In this document: positions 1 through 11,897 of the stretch, one piece after another
Layout of the letters: every line of letters starts with the position of its first letter
Numbering within the stretch: the stretch's first letter is position 1
Notes under the pieces: generated by a model
The model's input: only the letters and a program-made list of their open reading frames with translations
Told to the model about the DNA's origin: nothing
Database searches by the model: none
Source of the DNA: Protostelium mycophagum
Taxonomy: Eukaryota; Evosea; Variosea; Protosteliida; Protosteliaceae
Direction of reading: 5' to 3'
DNA length: 44,628 nt
Assembly: GCA_002081555.1 (NCBI GenBank)
Contig: MZNV01001980.1
Location: 1 to 44,628, forward strand
Program-made: the position numbers and the translations under genes

Positions 1-813
1 TAAATAACATTGAACAGAAACAAGTTCTGTTTTGTTTATAATAAAAAACAGAACTTAAGACACTATATATTTCCAGGAACACCTTGTCAGACAACAAACA
101 AAACACAAAACACAAAAATCACTGTTTTTGGGCAGCTTTACAACAGCACACTCCTGAGCAAATCAGAGGGAGATACCCCCTCTAAATGCCAATCCCTCTT
201 CAGAAAGTTATGAATAGTAAAAATTCCATAGATATATCTTAAGAATTATTGTTCAAAAAAAATAAATCCCCGATTTTTGAAGACTAATAAACCCTAAACC
301 CGGAAATCAGACGGCCGAATGTGGAAGCATCTCTCCGGGGCCCAAAATTTCAGTCATGTGTGTAGGCCATGACACCAACTCTTACTCAATGTTCTACCTG
401 ATTCAAGAAAAAGGGGTCTCTTGTCCTCTGTTGATACCCTTGTGGCCTTGCCTCGATCCCACAAAAAACAACAGAAATAAATATCAATTAAAGTTGCAAT
501 TTTATATTTTATTTTTTTTTGCTGTTTGCTGTCCCTGAGGTGGCGACACACCGCGCAAGTGAGTGCTCATGATACCTAGCGATACCCGACTTTTTTTTCG
601 GAAAACCGGCGGTAGTGTCAGTTTTTATGTTACACACGTCAGTTCCCGATACTTTTTCGTAGTTTCTGAAAGAACATGGAAACCAGCTTTCGTAAATGTG
701 CGGTAACACATCTACCACGTTTACTTCAGCAGTAAGTTTGGTTTTGGTGAGACCTCGGTCTTTCTGTGAAGGTTAAACATTTTACAGCGAGAGAGCATCA
801 CAAGAGCAAGCCA
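1..813. other. AT-rich stretch without a supported gene
   Basis: No reading frame here has the length, codon use or splice pattern of the neighbouring genes. Small frames on both strands overlap one another and resemble no family I know. The last 100-150 bases before 814 are presumably the promoter and 5' UTR of the next gene. Two adjacent CCCTAAA-like units near 288-300 are too few to be called telomeric. Confidence 0.6.
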
Positions 814-2092
814 ATGACCCAAAATATAGAGCTGGAAGTGATGGGCGAAAGAAACAAGCCTGATCACGACGAAGAGGAAGGGCAGTATGCCACCCCCACC
901 AGAACCATCATTTACCGCATTTACATGGCGATCGTATGGCTGATCGGATTGGCCGTGATGGTATTGTAAGTCGTCTTTGAGTGCTCGACGCCTGACCGTC
1001 TCAGTTATGTTACTGGGATTGCAACGCAGCTCATCAGATCTCGTTACGATGCAGATTCATCAGTATCTTACACCACAGCCACTTCCTTGCCACTTCCCAC
1101 CATCATCGTGAGATTCAGATTTAATACCGACAGCTAAGCCCATCAGGTCTGCAACTTTCTGACCAACACTGGGAATGTATCTATTGGTGACATCACCCCA
1201 ACATTCCAATACGCTAATTGTGCTGCTCCTGGAACCGTCAACTGCAGCAGCATCTGGAAGAGAGTAGCTATCTATACCCCCTCACAAAATCAAACAAATG
1301 AGTGTGATAAAGATGGAGCTTTCCTCTGATGCTTACATTTTGCAGATGCTACGTCTACAACTCGGACCCAAACAACGTCCTATTGGTCAACCGGACAGGT
1401 TATGTTGGTGCTCACACTGTTCAATTCTCAATGCTCGATGGTGTGTTACCATCCTGATTTGACATAATGTGACGATTACAACAGCCATCGATTACCCAGA
1501 TAATGTTTATGCTTTAACAGTGACATTCATTCCCCCAGACAAAGATTATTCCACACAAGGCGAACTCGTGTTCTCTAGCTTTACGTAAGCCGCACCTTTC
1601 TACAACGTCTAACCTCTCATAGTTTTGCTGGTGGGTCTTCGTACACCTTCTTCCAGTTACAAATGATCAGAGAAGACCATCAAGAAGCAATTCTTGATGA
1701 TGGTATTGACAGTAGAAATATCACTCACTTCACTTACCTTATTACCTCCGCACCTTATTTCCAGCCACAAACGAGTAATTACTCGCTTGCCGTGGGATTC
1801 GCATACCAGACACTTAACCTCCAAACCGTGAAGTTCTACAATGGTTATACATTGCAGAACTTCTTCGGAGATTTTGCGTGAGTTTCGATGAAATTTCAAT
1901 TTACGTATACTGACCTGCATACAGTGCCTTGTTAGACGTTCTTCTTGGGTAGGATTTACAAGGACAGTATCAATCAAAGCTGACGTCTTTAACAGGTTGA
2001 ACATGATTAAGGTCGTGTCTGGTTTTGTGGTGATCTACTTCTCTATCATGTATCGCAATCTCAAGGTCATCGAGAGACACTTCAACGCTTAG
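814..2092 (+). CDS. Two-pass membrane protein with large extracellular domain (ENaC/ASC-like layout, unproven)
   Basis: I do not recognise a definite family. The model has about nine exons split by 37-60 nt introns, all joining in frame, and gives about 380 residues. Translation most likely starts at ATG 814; the frame is open further upstream but only with a GTG. Residues about 1-34 are charged and cytosolic-looking, and a hydrophobic segment (YRIYMAIVWLIGLAVMVLF) follows. Next comes a motif PLPTIIVCNF, a long region with several Cys and N-x-S/T sites, and a second hydrophobic segment (LLGLNMIKVVSGFVVIYF) just before the C-terminus. Two membrane passes around a glycosylated Cys-containing ectodomain, plus the PxxTIxxCN-like motif, recall ENaC/ASC channels, but this is only a resemblance. 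An AATAAA lies at 2116-2121, and the SLC44 gene converges 116 bp downstream. Confidence 0.72.
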
Positions 2093-2208
2093 ATTTTGGA
2101 ACAGTTCAACTTTTGAATAAAATGAGATCGTTTGGTTTTTTTGATGATCTTGACAGAAAAGCGGATTTATTCGACCAGCGATGAGATACCTTCCATCATC
2201 GATCATCA

Positions 2209-5073
2209 TCAATGTGGCGGATGTTGATACGCATTGTTGGGGACGTAATATTGTGGACCAAGCATTACTACAGGCTGACCCATCTCATTCAGCATCATGA
2301 CGGGCTGGACGTTCTGCGCCATTTGCATCTGCTGAACAGGTTGTGAGGAGACGGTGGGGGGTGCAATCATCATGGTAGGAGCAGCGATCATCACTGGCTG
2401 TACATTTTGCAACTGGTCGTCTTCATCCTGCAGAAGATGAGCGGTGGTTCATATGAGATCTGCGAAAATACCACCAACAGTAAATATATAATTTATCATA
2501 GTATTTTATGCTTGGGTTTTATCCCATAATTGCCAAAAAGACTAAGAGAGAACAACTGATGAGAGTCATCGATGATTACCTTTGTTGTGCCCTTGACATA
2601 GATCTGACGGACAGAGTTCTTATTTGCCGTCTCCACGAAATGCAGCAGTGAGTCTGTCATGTAATAAGGCCTCTCTGGTGTTCCGTCATTGCTCTCGCAA
2701 TCCTCACAGAATGAGATCAGCATCGTATCGATGGCCAATTGGAACGTGCTCATGAAACTTGATGCGATAAGGTAAGTCAACAGGGCCGTCACCTTTTTCT
2801 GTGAGGAAAATTTTCAACTTGAAATATTATTACCAAAGCGGGAACGATGGCATAACTGATGGAGTCATCGTTCCAAATGAAATAAACAGCCAAGGCAGTG
2901 GACCCCGCCGCAATAAGAATCTTTCCGAGGAAAAGTACGACGGTCGATATGACACCCACCGCGCCAACACGAAGCACGTTATTCAAGATAAGTTGGAAAG
3001 CTCTTCTTGCCGAGTTACAAAAAGAATCTCCTTTTATGGCAATCTACAATGAGTCAGATGACATCTTGAATATCTCAGGCTGACTCACCATGATGTAAGC
3101 TTTCTCGCTCAGAAACTTCAAGAATCTTTCCAAAAAGGCGAAACAGCAGTCTAATATCTTCAAGAGAAATCTTACGACTGCATATTGTGACCCGTTCAAC
3201 CTCGTCTGAAGCCATTTGAGGATCGCTCTGATGAACTTGACCAAGGCGATGATAAAAGATCCCAAACATAGAGAACCCAAGTTGTATCTCAATGTGCGCC
3301 ATAGCGATACCCACATTGGAAACCACGGCAAAGACTGCATTTGTCAGGTTTTTCAAAAATAAAACAAGAAAGCACAGTTAATTATCGCTTCAAATCACAG
3401 AAGTAACAGACCTTCTTTTCGGGTGTCCAATACCAGATGCCGATAACTCCAGCTATAGTGGTCTGCTCTATTGCAAGGAACAATTGAGTCACCCAAAAAA
3501 GGGCAAAGAGGTGGTAGAATTGCAACCCTTGATCCATTGGAGAATTATTGTATCCGCGGAATTGGCCTGTAGTGCTGAATACCGGTGTACCGGAAGTGGC
3601 TAATAACCTGATTCGCGTCAAATAAAATTACCACAAAAGGAAGCCGAGTACCCTGTAATACTGAGCCAATATGCACCGAAAGCTGCGAGCGCGATGACCG
3701 TAACGAAGGGTAAAATTATAATAGAAGGGGCTTGAAGTAGAGCAACGGTTGCCTCTTTGATGATTCTGATGGCCAAACGGATGCGTTTGATCATCCAAAT
3801 CAGGAGAAGAAGCATGATCGCGGTGATCCCCATAAGAGAATAAGTCACGACCTGTGTCAATCAGACGTTCTGAAATGTGAGTGTGCATACTTTCAAGATG
3901 GTGACGTTTCTGCCATCGGAATTTAGACGGTTGACTGGAGGGGTGTTGTCATATTCAGATCTGATGACAGTCAGCCATAGCGTACAGTGATAAGTTCAAG
4001 CAGAGGTTCATCGAGGAGATTTTGCTGGTGTGCTGAAGTTAAATTTTGATACATATATATGGGGTTTTGGGATATTTTTTTGAACAAGTCATGGAATGAG
4101 CTCCATCTGTTGAGTAACAGAAAATGTTAAAACACTCACTCTTTCCTCCGCATCAGTAAGAATAAAAATACACACAAGGTGATGAGCGCGCCATACACTA
4201 ATAATATCGTTCCCCATACCAGCACCCCCGCAAAGAACCTTCAAAGATCAAAACAAATGGAGTGACGAGGATTAACCTCATCAAAATGACCCATAGGAAC
4301 CCCAGTCCGATCGCTGTACAAACACCGACCAAGATCCATCTCCATGACATTAATGTGTCTGACAAGATCTGGTTTGATGAGTGGCCGAATTAATCGAGTA
4401 CGTACTTGTGTGGCCTCTTGCTTAACGTTAAAATTATTTGTGGCACCAGCCACTGTTTTATTGCTCAGAATGGTGGGAAAACAACGGCCCAATACTTTCA
4501 CAATTAGTTGTGATCATCGATGTTTAACGATAGAACTCACTTGGGATGGAATTATAGGGAGGCCAACAGTTTCCCTCTGTAACTTGAAGAAGATTTGATT
4601 GTACACCATAATAACATACATAATTTGTGAAATTACTATACTGCAATCATCAGCTTCTCATCTCTTCAATCTGTGAGCACCTGCACGTTATTCGGACACG
4701 CCGAAAGACACAGTTGTATTGATGTATCTAATGGGTTTGGCCAATAAAGTACTGGGAAATTTGTCATATCGCGACTGTTATTCTGCCATTGCGCGGGAAT
4801 GAAAGAGCTTCCAAAGTTATTGAGACCACACAGATTTCCATACATGTCAATTCCATGATTGATACTGTATGATATCAATACACGTGAATTAAGTTGTCCT
4901 CCTCACTGTTGCAAATTTCCCACTTGAATCGCGTGAACAGTAACGTAACCCAAGCCTCCTAGAAATACAATAAACAGAAGCAAGAAGAAGACGTCTCTGC
5001 ATTTCCTGTCTTGTGATTTCAAGACACCGATTGGCAGATCTACCGGGGAAACGCTATTGTTGAAACATCCCAT
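2209..5073 (-). CDS. Choline transporter-like protein (CTL/SLC44 family)
   Basis: This is a multi-pass plasma-membrane or organelle transporter of the SLC44 family, whose known members move choline or ethanolamine. The chosen start, ATG at 5073, gives MGCFNNS..., followed by the family's DRKCRDVFF entry into transmembrane helix 1. Family landmarks follow in order: YGNLCGLNN (usually YGxDxxGxxCG), a GRCFP block, a helix pair read WRWILVGVCTAIGLGF, and the strongest signature, RTLRYNLGSLCLGSFIIALV with FIRAILKWL after it. Then come the Cys-rich CCFAFLERFLKFL and AYIMV segment and the last membrane helices. The C-terminal tail (about residues 640 on) is rich in Met, Gln, Pro and Val, repeats a QNVQPVMxxx motif, and is probably cytosolic. 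At least ten short introns interrupt the gene. It diverges from SKP1 over 396 bp. Substrate cannot be told from sequence. Confidence 0.93.
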
Positions 5074-5469
5074 GCGTCCTGTGGTGCAGGCTTTCGCCTC
5101 GAATGAAGGCACGACCGAAATCAAGCTGAAACCACGTTCAAAGAACAAACTTGTTCGGGGGAGCCTATTTATAACTTGAGAGCACACAAAGTGCTCTCTT
5201 GAGGAGAAACTGCATATATAATTTGTTCACTCTGCCCGAACTCTTGTTCCAGAACACTTCTGATCAATCCTCTGATCTGATTGATTGATCATGACCCACG
5301 GAATTTATTTCCAAAGATTCGTGTCGTTCTGCACGTGTTTCCTCTTCGGTGAATAATTTTTTCCTGTCGACAGGAAAATGCTTCAGCTCACGAAGGATTA
5401 TCTGAAATGTAGACACAGAAGACCACCAAATTATAATCCGTCCATCCAAGGATCACACAGACGCCCAAC
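5074..5469. promoter_or_regulatory. Divergent intergenic region between SLC44 and SKP1
   Basis: These 396 bases separate two start codons that point away from each other, so both promoters must lie here or in 5' UTRs. A TATATAAT-like stretch sits near 5213-5222. A shadow reading frame extends upstream of the SLC44 start but adds no family-conserved residues. I see no other element. Confidence 0.45.
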
Positions 5470-6041
5470 ATGAGTATTAAACTTTCTAGCTCAGATGACC
5501 AAGAGTTCACTGTTGAGAAACAAGTGGCCGAGATGTCTGTTACCATAAAGAACATGCTCGAGGGTGAGCCACTCTTTTGAAATTACAGTCCTTACTTTGT
5601 AAGATATGGAGGGACTCGGTTCTGAGACCGCCATTCCACTTCCCAACGTTACTGGAAAGATCCTCACAAAGGTCATTGAGTACTGCCGTTACCACCTCGA
5701 GCACCCCACTCCAGTCTCTGAGGACAAGAAAGACGACAAGTCTACAGACAACATTACTCCTTGGGACGCCGAGTTTTGCAAGGTCGACCAAGCCACACTC
5801 TTCGAGCTCATTTTGGCCGCCAACTATCTCGACATCAAGCCTCTTCTGGACTTGACATGTAAGACTGTTGCCAACATGATCAAGGGAAAGACACCCGAGG
5901 AGATCAGAAAGACCTTCAACATCAAGAACGGTGAGAAAAACTTTTTGGATTCAAATGAAGGTCATTCTAAAGGAAACAGACTTCACCCCCGAGGAAGAAG
6001 AACAAATCCGCAAGGAGAACGAATGGTGCGAGGAGAGATAA
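5470..6041 (+). CDS. SKP1: SKP1, adaptor subunit of SCF ubiquitin ligases
   Basis: SKP1 bridges cullin-1 and F-box proteins in SCF ubiquitin ligases. Three exons give about 160 residues, the normal family length. Exon 1 encodes [13 protein letters not shown]; exon 2 covers most of the fold, with [27 protein letters not shown], and the F-box-binding helices [20 protein letters not shown] and [16 protein letters not shown]; the last exon gives [20 protein letters not shown] and the stop, a near-canonical SKP1 C-terminus. The first intron runs from about 5564 to 5605 and the second from about 5935 to 5980, and both joins keep frame. The Pro that is hydroxylated in Dictyostelium SKP1 lies in the conserved NxKxDFTPEEE region, and the same Pro is present here. 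The gene converges on the RDR gene with a 56 bp gap. Confidence 0.97.
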
Positions 6042-6097
6042 GCGAACTCCAGTACATACATATAAATCGAAAAGTAGTGAAAGGTACAACTGCACTT

Positions 6098-9000
6098 TTA
6101 TTGAGTGATTTCTAAAGGAACCGGTCTCGCGACTTTAGGAGGCGGTCTTTTACTCGATTTCCATGTTCTATCCGCTCGTATGTGGTTCAAGTATGGAATC
6201 ACGAGTTCTGCGAAAGCCAGTTTTCCGGATAGGACGCTTTGGTAATACCAAGCAGATGCTCTTGTCTTTTCGGTCACTTCATCTCCCACACCTAAAAGAT
6301 CCTTAATCGATGCTCTAAGAGTACATTTCGCTTCTTACCATAGAAATGACGGTCTCTAAAATCCAATCTGAATTGTTCGGTTAGGGAAAGAACTGCCTTT
6401 TTCTTCTTTTTGTCTTCCAGGATCTCATCTTCTTTCTCCGCGGTCTTCTGCTCTGTGATGAGGTGAGATCGCTTTCATATTTTTTGACGTCACCAGCTAT
6501 TTTCTTTTGAAGGTCGTTGTTGAACTTCTCTTGCAGGATCTTAGCGGCTTCAAGCTCTTTTTTCCATTCTTGGGTGTCTTTACGATAAAAGAACCCTTCA
6601 TCAGGGGTCTGTGGTGTCTTTTTTTGCCTCTTCGATGTTTCCGCTGCATCATCAGCTGATATCGTCTTTTGGTAAGTCCTTACCTAAACCTGGCATCAAA
6701 AATCGTTGTCTCTCTTCTATTCTCTTCAAGAGATCTTGCAACGTGTACTCTTTGGCTGTGCCACCTTCCACGTCGCTCAGAATCTTTCCCTTCCTATTAT
6801 AAGAATTGAATCGTGCTGGTAGAGGTGTGAACACAGCAGTCTTCGCACAGTCCTGAGTTCATCAGCCTCTGGACACAACAATGAAATGACTCACAATGGA
6901 TCTACTGAACAAAGAAGCCAATTCTAAAGTGTCCTTGTGGTGTACCCCGTGAAGTTGGGCGGCATGATACCAAAAGTTGGCAATCATGCCCGTCCGATCC
7001 TTCTCATAAAAGTCGATAAATAACCTCTTTGCTGCTGTCCGAAATTCCAGATCCTCGTATTCTGATCGTGCTGATCTCATCTCAGAGTTGATGCACAGAA
7101 GAGGGCCTCACCTTTTGGGAAAGAGTAATCCGCAGGTTTAACAAAAACCTCAGGAGGGGGCATGATGAGAGGACATTGTGTCACAAAGTAAGTATCTCCA
7201 TCAAGGTCGCCTATCAAATATGTCATCATGACGTGGCATTCATGGTGTCAAACCTCCTCCCATCGTGTCTGGAACTGGTCTCTTGCCAACGGCGGGAAAA
7301 ACTGAATTTGTGAATCTACAACTCAAACTACAACGACATACCGAGGCAGGGTTCGACAAGATGAGAAAGAGCGGGATAAGCTACAGCTGTGTGGACTTGG
7401 ATGTCTCCAGGGTGATAGCAGGGATGTCTGAAGATGAGGACCTGCCTCGTTGTAGTGTCTCAAATTAAAGTAAAATGTCTCACTTTGCCGAGGAGAGGTG
7501 CTCCACCAAATGTAGCGTACACTTCTCCCTCCTTGAGTGATTTCGTGTCATCTACAACACCAAAGAGATATCTCGACCCCTTTTATCATCAGAATTCTCC
7601 ATGAGATCTGGGAAAAACTAACCGGAACGTGGAGCTTCATTTTCGATTTCAGATCTTCCAGCTCCATTTTTTGGTACCTCTCTATGAGCGATTTGAAAAC
7701 GGGCTCGTCCATCGGAGTTCGACACAGGCACAAGTCATAAACTAACAACGCGTCAACACACATCCCCAAGACGAGACCCACTCTTGTTCAGTAACGTGCC
7801 GTCTTGATTTACTTGGCCAAAAGGGGGCAGGCGTCTGAGCAGCGCGAAATGATCAGACGACACCTTTGCGATTGAATCCATCTCTCGATCGAGTAATTCC
7901 TGAAAGCTCTGTATGATTCAATAAATAATAATAATACTGTAAATAATCTCTCCGAAAATAAAGTAAAATAATACACCGCGTGAGATTATAATTATTCGAA
8001 ATTAAATCTTGACAATCTCAAATGCTTGAGCTCACCTCCTTTGGAACACCCAGTCCTCTTAATAACAGTACAATCCCTCCGTTTATTGATTTGTCAGCAC
8101 TGTGAGAAATGAATTGTGGAGATTTCCACGAAACTCACGTGTTTCCAAAGTCTTCGCGTTCGACTGAAATTTTTTGTTTGATTCTCTGAGGTATATTTTG
8201 ATTTTAGGGTTGTAGATCTGGCTCGTGTCAGTTGTAGATGAACAAAAGGTGGTGCAGACCATGTTGGCATTATCTATAATACTTTCAATCACTTCGTTTG
8301 TATGTACAACGAGCACCCCTTTGCTCCCCCCGTAACGGAATTGGAAGACTACAACGGTCATGAGGATGATCAGAAATATGTCAATGATTATTCACCTGAA
8401 GGGACGGGATGTAAAGACATTTTTGCAGCGACTTCTCTGGCAGCTGTGATGGTGATAACTCCACATCCATCAGAAAATTTATATTTTCCATCATGTGAGA
8501 TGATCTCGGGTAACTCCCCACACTCTTTCGCTTCGATCTGATCTCCATCAATCATGATCCAAATGATGCAACATGAAAGAAATTTACTTGAATTGTGTCG
8601 ACGGTTTGACTCAAACCCATCCCAAAGCGTGAGAAATATTTAAATTTATCTCTGCCGTTCCAAACGTCCTCCAATCTCCCTAGAATTATTCAATTTTGTA
8701 CATATCATCTTCTTTATACAAACCATGGGCTGATAAGAGAGAGACAACGGTGTAGTCCTGTTTTTCTTGGAAATAAATCATCCTCCTCGCCTTCAAGTCA
8801 TTGTCTGAAAACCCCAAAAATTTGTATCTGCCTTTATCAACAATAAAATGATGGAGAAAATTTTATATAGACGCGATCTACAAGAGTTTTCATGACGTGC
8901 AACTCACAGTATGCTTTTGTGCTCGATACCACAACGCATGTGATTCGTGACGAGATTAGTCAGCTTCTCTCCCTTCAGATCCGTTCGATATGCGGCTATG

Positions 9001-9431
9001 ATGAATCTGGAGGTGTCGTTTTTCACCAGTCTGAAGAATCTACAGGACATCCTTGACTCGAGGGAAATGAATGGGTTATCACTACACGTGTATACCAGTT
9101 TGGTGATGTTCAGCATTTGTGGCTCATTGCCGTCAGGCACTTGGATTGGTTCGTGTGAGGGGATCCTGACGGAACTGTCTTGCATGATCCTGTCAGAAGA
9201 CTGTTGTTGGGTCGGGATCGATCTCTGCATTGGAATAGATGGAACAGATGGGAGGCTGTCTTGAAGGCCATTCATCTCGAAAGTGCTGTAGGGTCGAGTA
9301 TTCGTGTGTTGAGTGATGCCAACACTCAAAGACAGAGGCGGGATGTAATCCAAAGCGGTCGAAACAGGTGTAGAGTTAGGTTTAGCAGTGACTGGGTGTT
9401 CTACTCTCATCTTACTTCTGGAGTGGAGCAT
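6098..9431 (-). CDS. RNA-directed RNA polymerase of the eukaryotic RDR family (RNA silencing)
   Basis: This enzyme copies RNA into double-stranded RNA in RNA interference. Many short exons give the RDR landmarks in order: [75 protein letters not shown]; a block read [51 protein letters not shown]; then [25 protein letters not shown]. The catalytic DLDGD is encoded at about 7194-7208, so all three Asp are present. C-terminal [16 protein letters not shown] and [16 protein letters not shown] match the family too. The N-terminal third carries a low-complexity Ser/Gln/Pro linker. ATG 9431 is conservative: in-frame spliced pieces (FIWDEMIEL and a hydrophobic stretch back to an ATG at 9673) suggest further 5' exons. 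Complete by these motifs; no break seen in the catalytic part. Confidence 0.92.
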
Positions 9432-9928
9432 CAGCTCTCTTTGCGATGGCCGAATTCACCCAGCTCAATCATTTCGTCCCAGATGAACTGAAAAATGCGA
9501 GTGTCAAGATAATGCTGTGAAAGCAGCTTGTTTCGATTGCAACAGAAACTGAACCTCTATAGATATGAAACCGTCTTAATAACCGATATTTTTTCATTCT
9601 AAAATTCAATAAATGATTCGATGACCACCAAGAGATCTGAAAAAAAGGATGACTTGTCGATGGATGAGACCATAAAGCAACGCTCAGTTTGAGGAACCTT
9701 GAAAGCTAAAGAGGAAAGCTCCACAAAACCGAAAGACAAATTGTATACGTGTCAAAGTGCGTGTTTGTGAGGCGCGGTAAGATAACGTGCATTTTTGCGG
9801 TAAGCTTTTGAAGGATGATGTATGATCTCTCGTCATTAAATCAGAGTTTAAAGCCAACTATGAGGTCAGACTTCTGTAAATCCTCATGTCTTCGTTGACC
9901 TGATAGTTTATCGATGTCATGATTCTAA
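9432..9928. promoter_or_regulatory. Divergent region between RDR and OST1, with a CTTACCG-type element
   Basis: The region lies between two divergent genes. The RDR-proximal part (to about 9750) probably holds extra RDR 5' exons. At about 9774-9806 there is a pair of GCGGTAAG words around ATAACGTGC; its reverse complement closely matches a segment at about 19970-20004. I see no independent gene. Confidence 0.4.
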
Positions 9929-11871
9929 ATGCATCTTAATTTACACCCTAATAAATACAGGATCACACAAGCTCTTTTCGGGCTAGTTCTTATCTCTAGT
10001 GCCCTTTTGGCTTCCGCTGCTCAATACGATGAATTCACCAACACAAAAATCAAGAGACGTATAGAGGCCACATCTCAGGTCGTCAGACACACAGTTGCCT
10101 TTGAATACGAGAGCTCAGGTAGTCTTCTTCGGTCTCAGATTTTCATCATATCATGCCACGCCTCCGTATATATATGTTTTAATGTTAATCACCATGTAGG
10201 TGGCAGCAAATATCAATTAACACTTCTTCAACCATCAAAGGTAAGTCGAACGACTCAGCTTTGGTTTCTTCAAATCGCCGACAAAGACAGATCTCCTATC
10301 TGAACGTCACTGACTCCGCTGGAAATGAATTGAAGACCACATTTGTCGAGGAAACAAACGCTAAGGGTCTGAGGTAAAAATCTCTTTCGTCATCACCGTA
10401 TCAAAGCCAAATTATCAAGATGTTCAACCTGAATGATCCATCTTTATTCATTTATCGCAGCTTTGGATCATATCTTGTTGAGCTTCCAACTGCTAGCGGC
10501 AAATTCAAGGTGATCACATGAGATCTTTACTAATACTCACACCTCTTAGTACGTCGCTGCCTACACCAACCTTCTTAAGGCTCTTCCCGCCAAGATCGCC
10601 CAGAATGAGAAGCAATTCATGGTTCTCGAGGACAACCACTACGTCGTGTCTCCTTACAAGACAAACGAACAGACCACCACAGTAGAGCTCTCATCCGACC
10701 GTATCGAAAGCAAGTCTGAGCAGAGCCCCACCAGCTCTAACGGAAAGAAGATCACATACGGACCTTACAACAACGTCAAGCCCTTCACTTCTTCTCCTCT
10801 TAGAGTAATGATCTCGTCATCATTTCTTTTATTCAAGCACCATGTCGATCTGTATTCTTTATCTGATGAATGCAGGTCCACTATGAGAACAACTCTCCCT
10901 TCATCACCGTGAAGAAGTTTTACAGAACCGTCGAGATCTCCCACTGGGGTAACATCGCCGTCGAAGACTCTTTTGACATCACCCACACTGGTGCCCTCTT
11001 AAAGAACAGCTTCAACAGAGCCGACTACCAGAGAAATCCTTACGGATCACCTTCTCACATCCCCAAGATGAAGGAGTTCCTTCCCGCGGGAGCTGCTGAC
11101 GTTTACTACCGTGACAACATCGGTAACATCTCTTCCAGCAACTTCAACCAGTTCTCCAACCCCCCCACCCTCGAATTCCAGCCCAGAACCCCCCTTTTCG
11201 GTGAATTTTCCACGAAATATCTCTTCATTTTTCTTTATTTCGTGGAAATTTCTGAAAATCAACAGGAGGATGGAGAATCAAGTTTGAGATCGGATACAAC
11301 TTGCCCACAGAGAAGTACCTCTTCAGAGACTACAGCGACTCCTCCAGACATGTCTTAAACATCTCTGCCATCGCTGCTCTTCAGGACGCCACTTTTGACG
11401 AGGTCACCGTCACCTTCATCCTCCCCGAGGGAGTCAGGTAGCTTCATTGTAGATTCACAATTCCGCCAAAACATTTTCCCGCCAAAAACATGTACATCAC
11501 GTGACTGAAACCTTCCAGAAACGCCGAAGTCAAGGCACCTTTCCCCGTGGAGACCGAGACAAGTGGAAAGCACTACACTTACCTCGATACATCCGGAAGA
11601 CACACCCTCACCGTCACAAAGAAAAACCTCGTCTCAGAGTACAACACCAAGCCTCTCACCGTCTCTTACAACTTCTCCCGCTCCTCCTTGTTGCAGGAGC
11701 CCATCCTCTTGATTTCTACTTGGTTCACATTCTTTTTGTTCATTATGGGTCTCTCCAGGTTCAGATACAGCATCGGTGCCGTGAGTTTTTAATGTTTTTG
11801 TGCAAGAGATTTCTGACTCGTTGTAGCAGCCCGCCGTCGTCGTTGTCCCCGCCCCCGCCACAAGACAATGA
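9929..11871 (+). CDS. Ribophorin I / OST1, subunit of oligosaccharyltransferase
   Basis: Ribophorin I is an ER-membrane subunit of the oligosaccharyltransferase that N-glycosylates nascent proteins. ATG 9929 is followed by a signal peptide (hydrophobic core LFGLVLISSALLASA, cleavage near AAQYDE) and IKRRIEATSQVVRHTVAFEYES, the usual ribophorin start. The luminal part holds family blocks RVHYENNSPFITVKKFYRTV, EISHWGNIAVEDSFDITHTG, FLPAGAADVYYRDNIGNIS and RTPLFGGWRIKFEIGYN. Near the C-terminus a single membrane helix (PILLISTWFTFFLFIMGLS) precedes a short cytosolic tail ending in PAVVVVPAPATRQ. Seven or so introns are all short. The tail is shorter than in animals. An AATAAA lies at 11883-11888, and the MetRS gene converges with only 26 bp between stops. 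Confidence 0.95.
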
Positions 11872-11897
11872 GCCTGATGACGAATAAATGTTTCAAA

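Noticed and set aside
285-302. Telomere-like CCCTAAACCC units
   Set aside because: Only about two units, inside unremarkable AT-rich DNA; no array.
11634-11861. Minus-strand frame opposite OST1 end
   Set aside because: Antisense shadow of the OST1 C-terminus.
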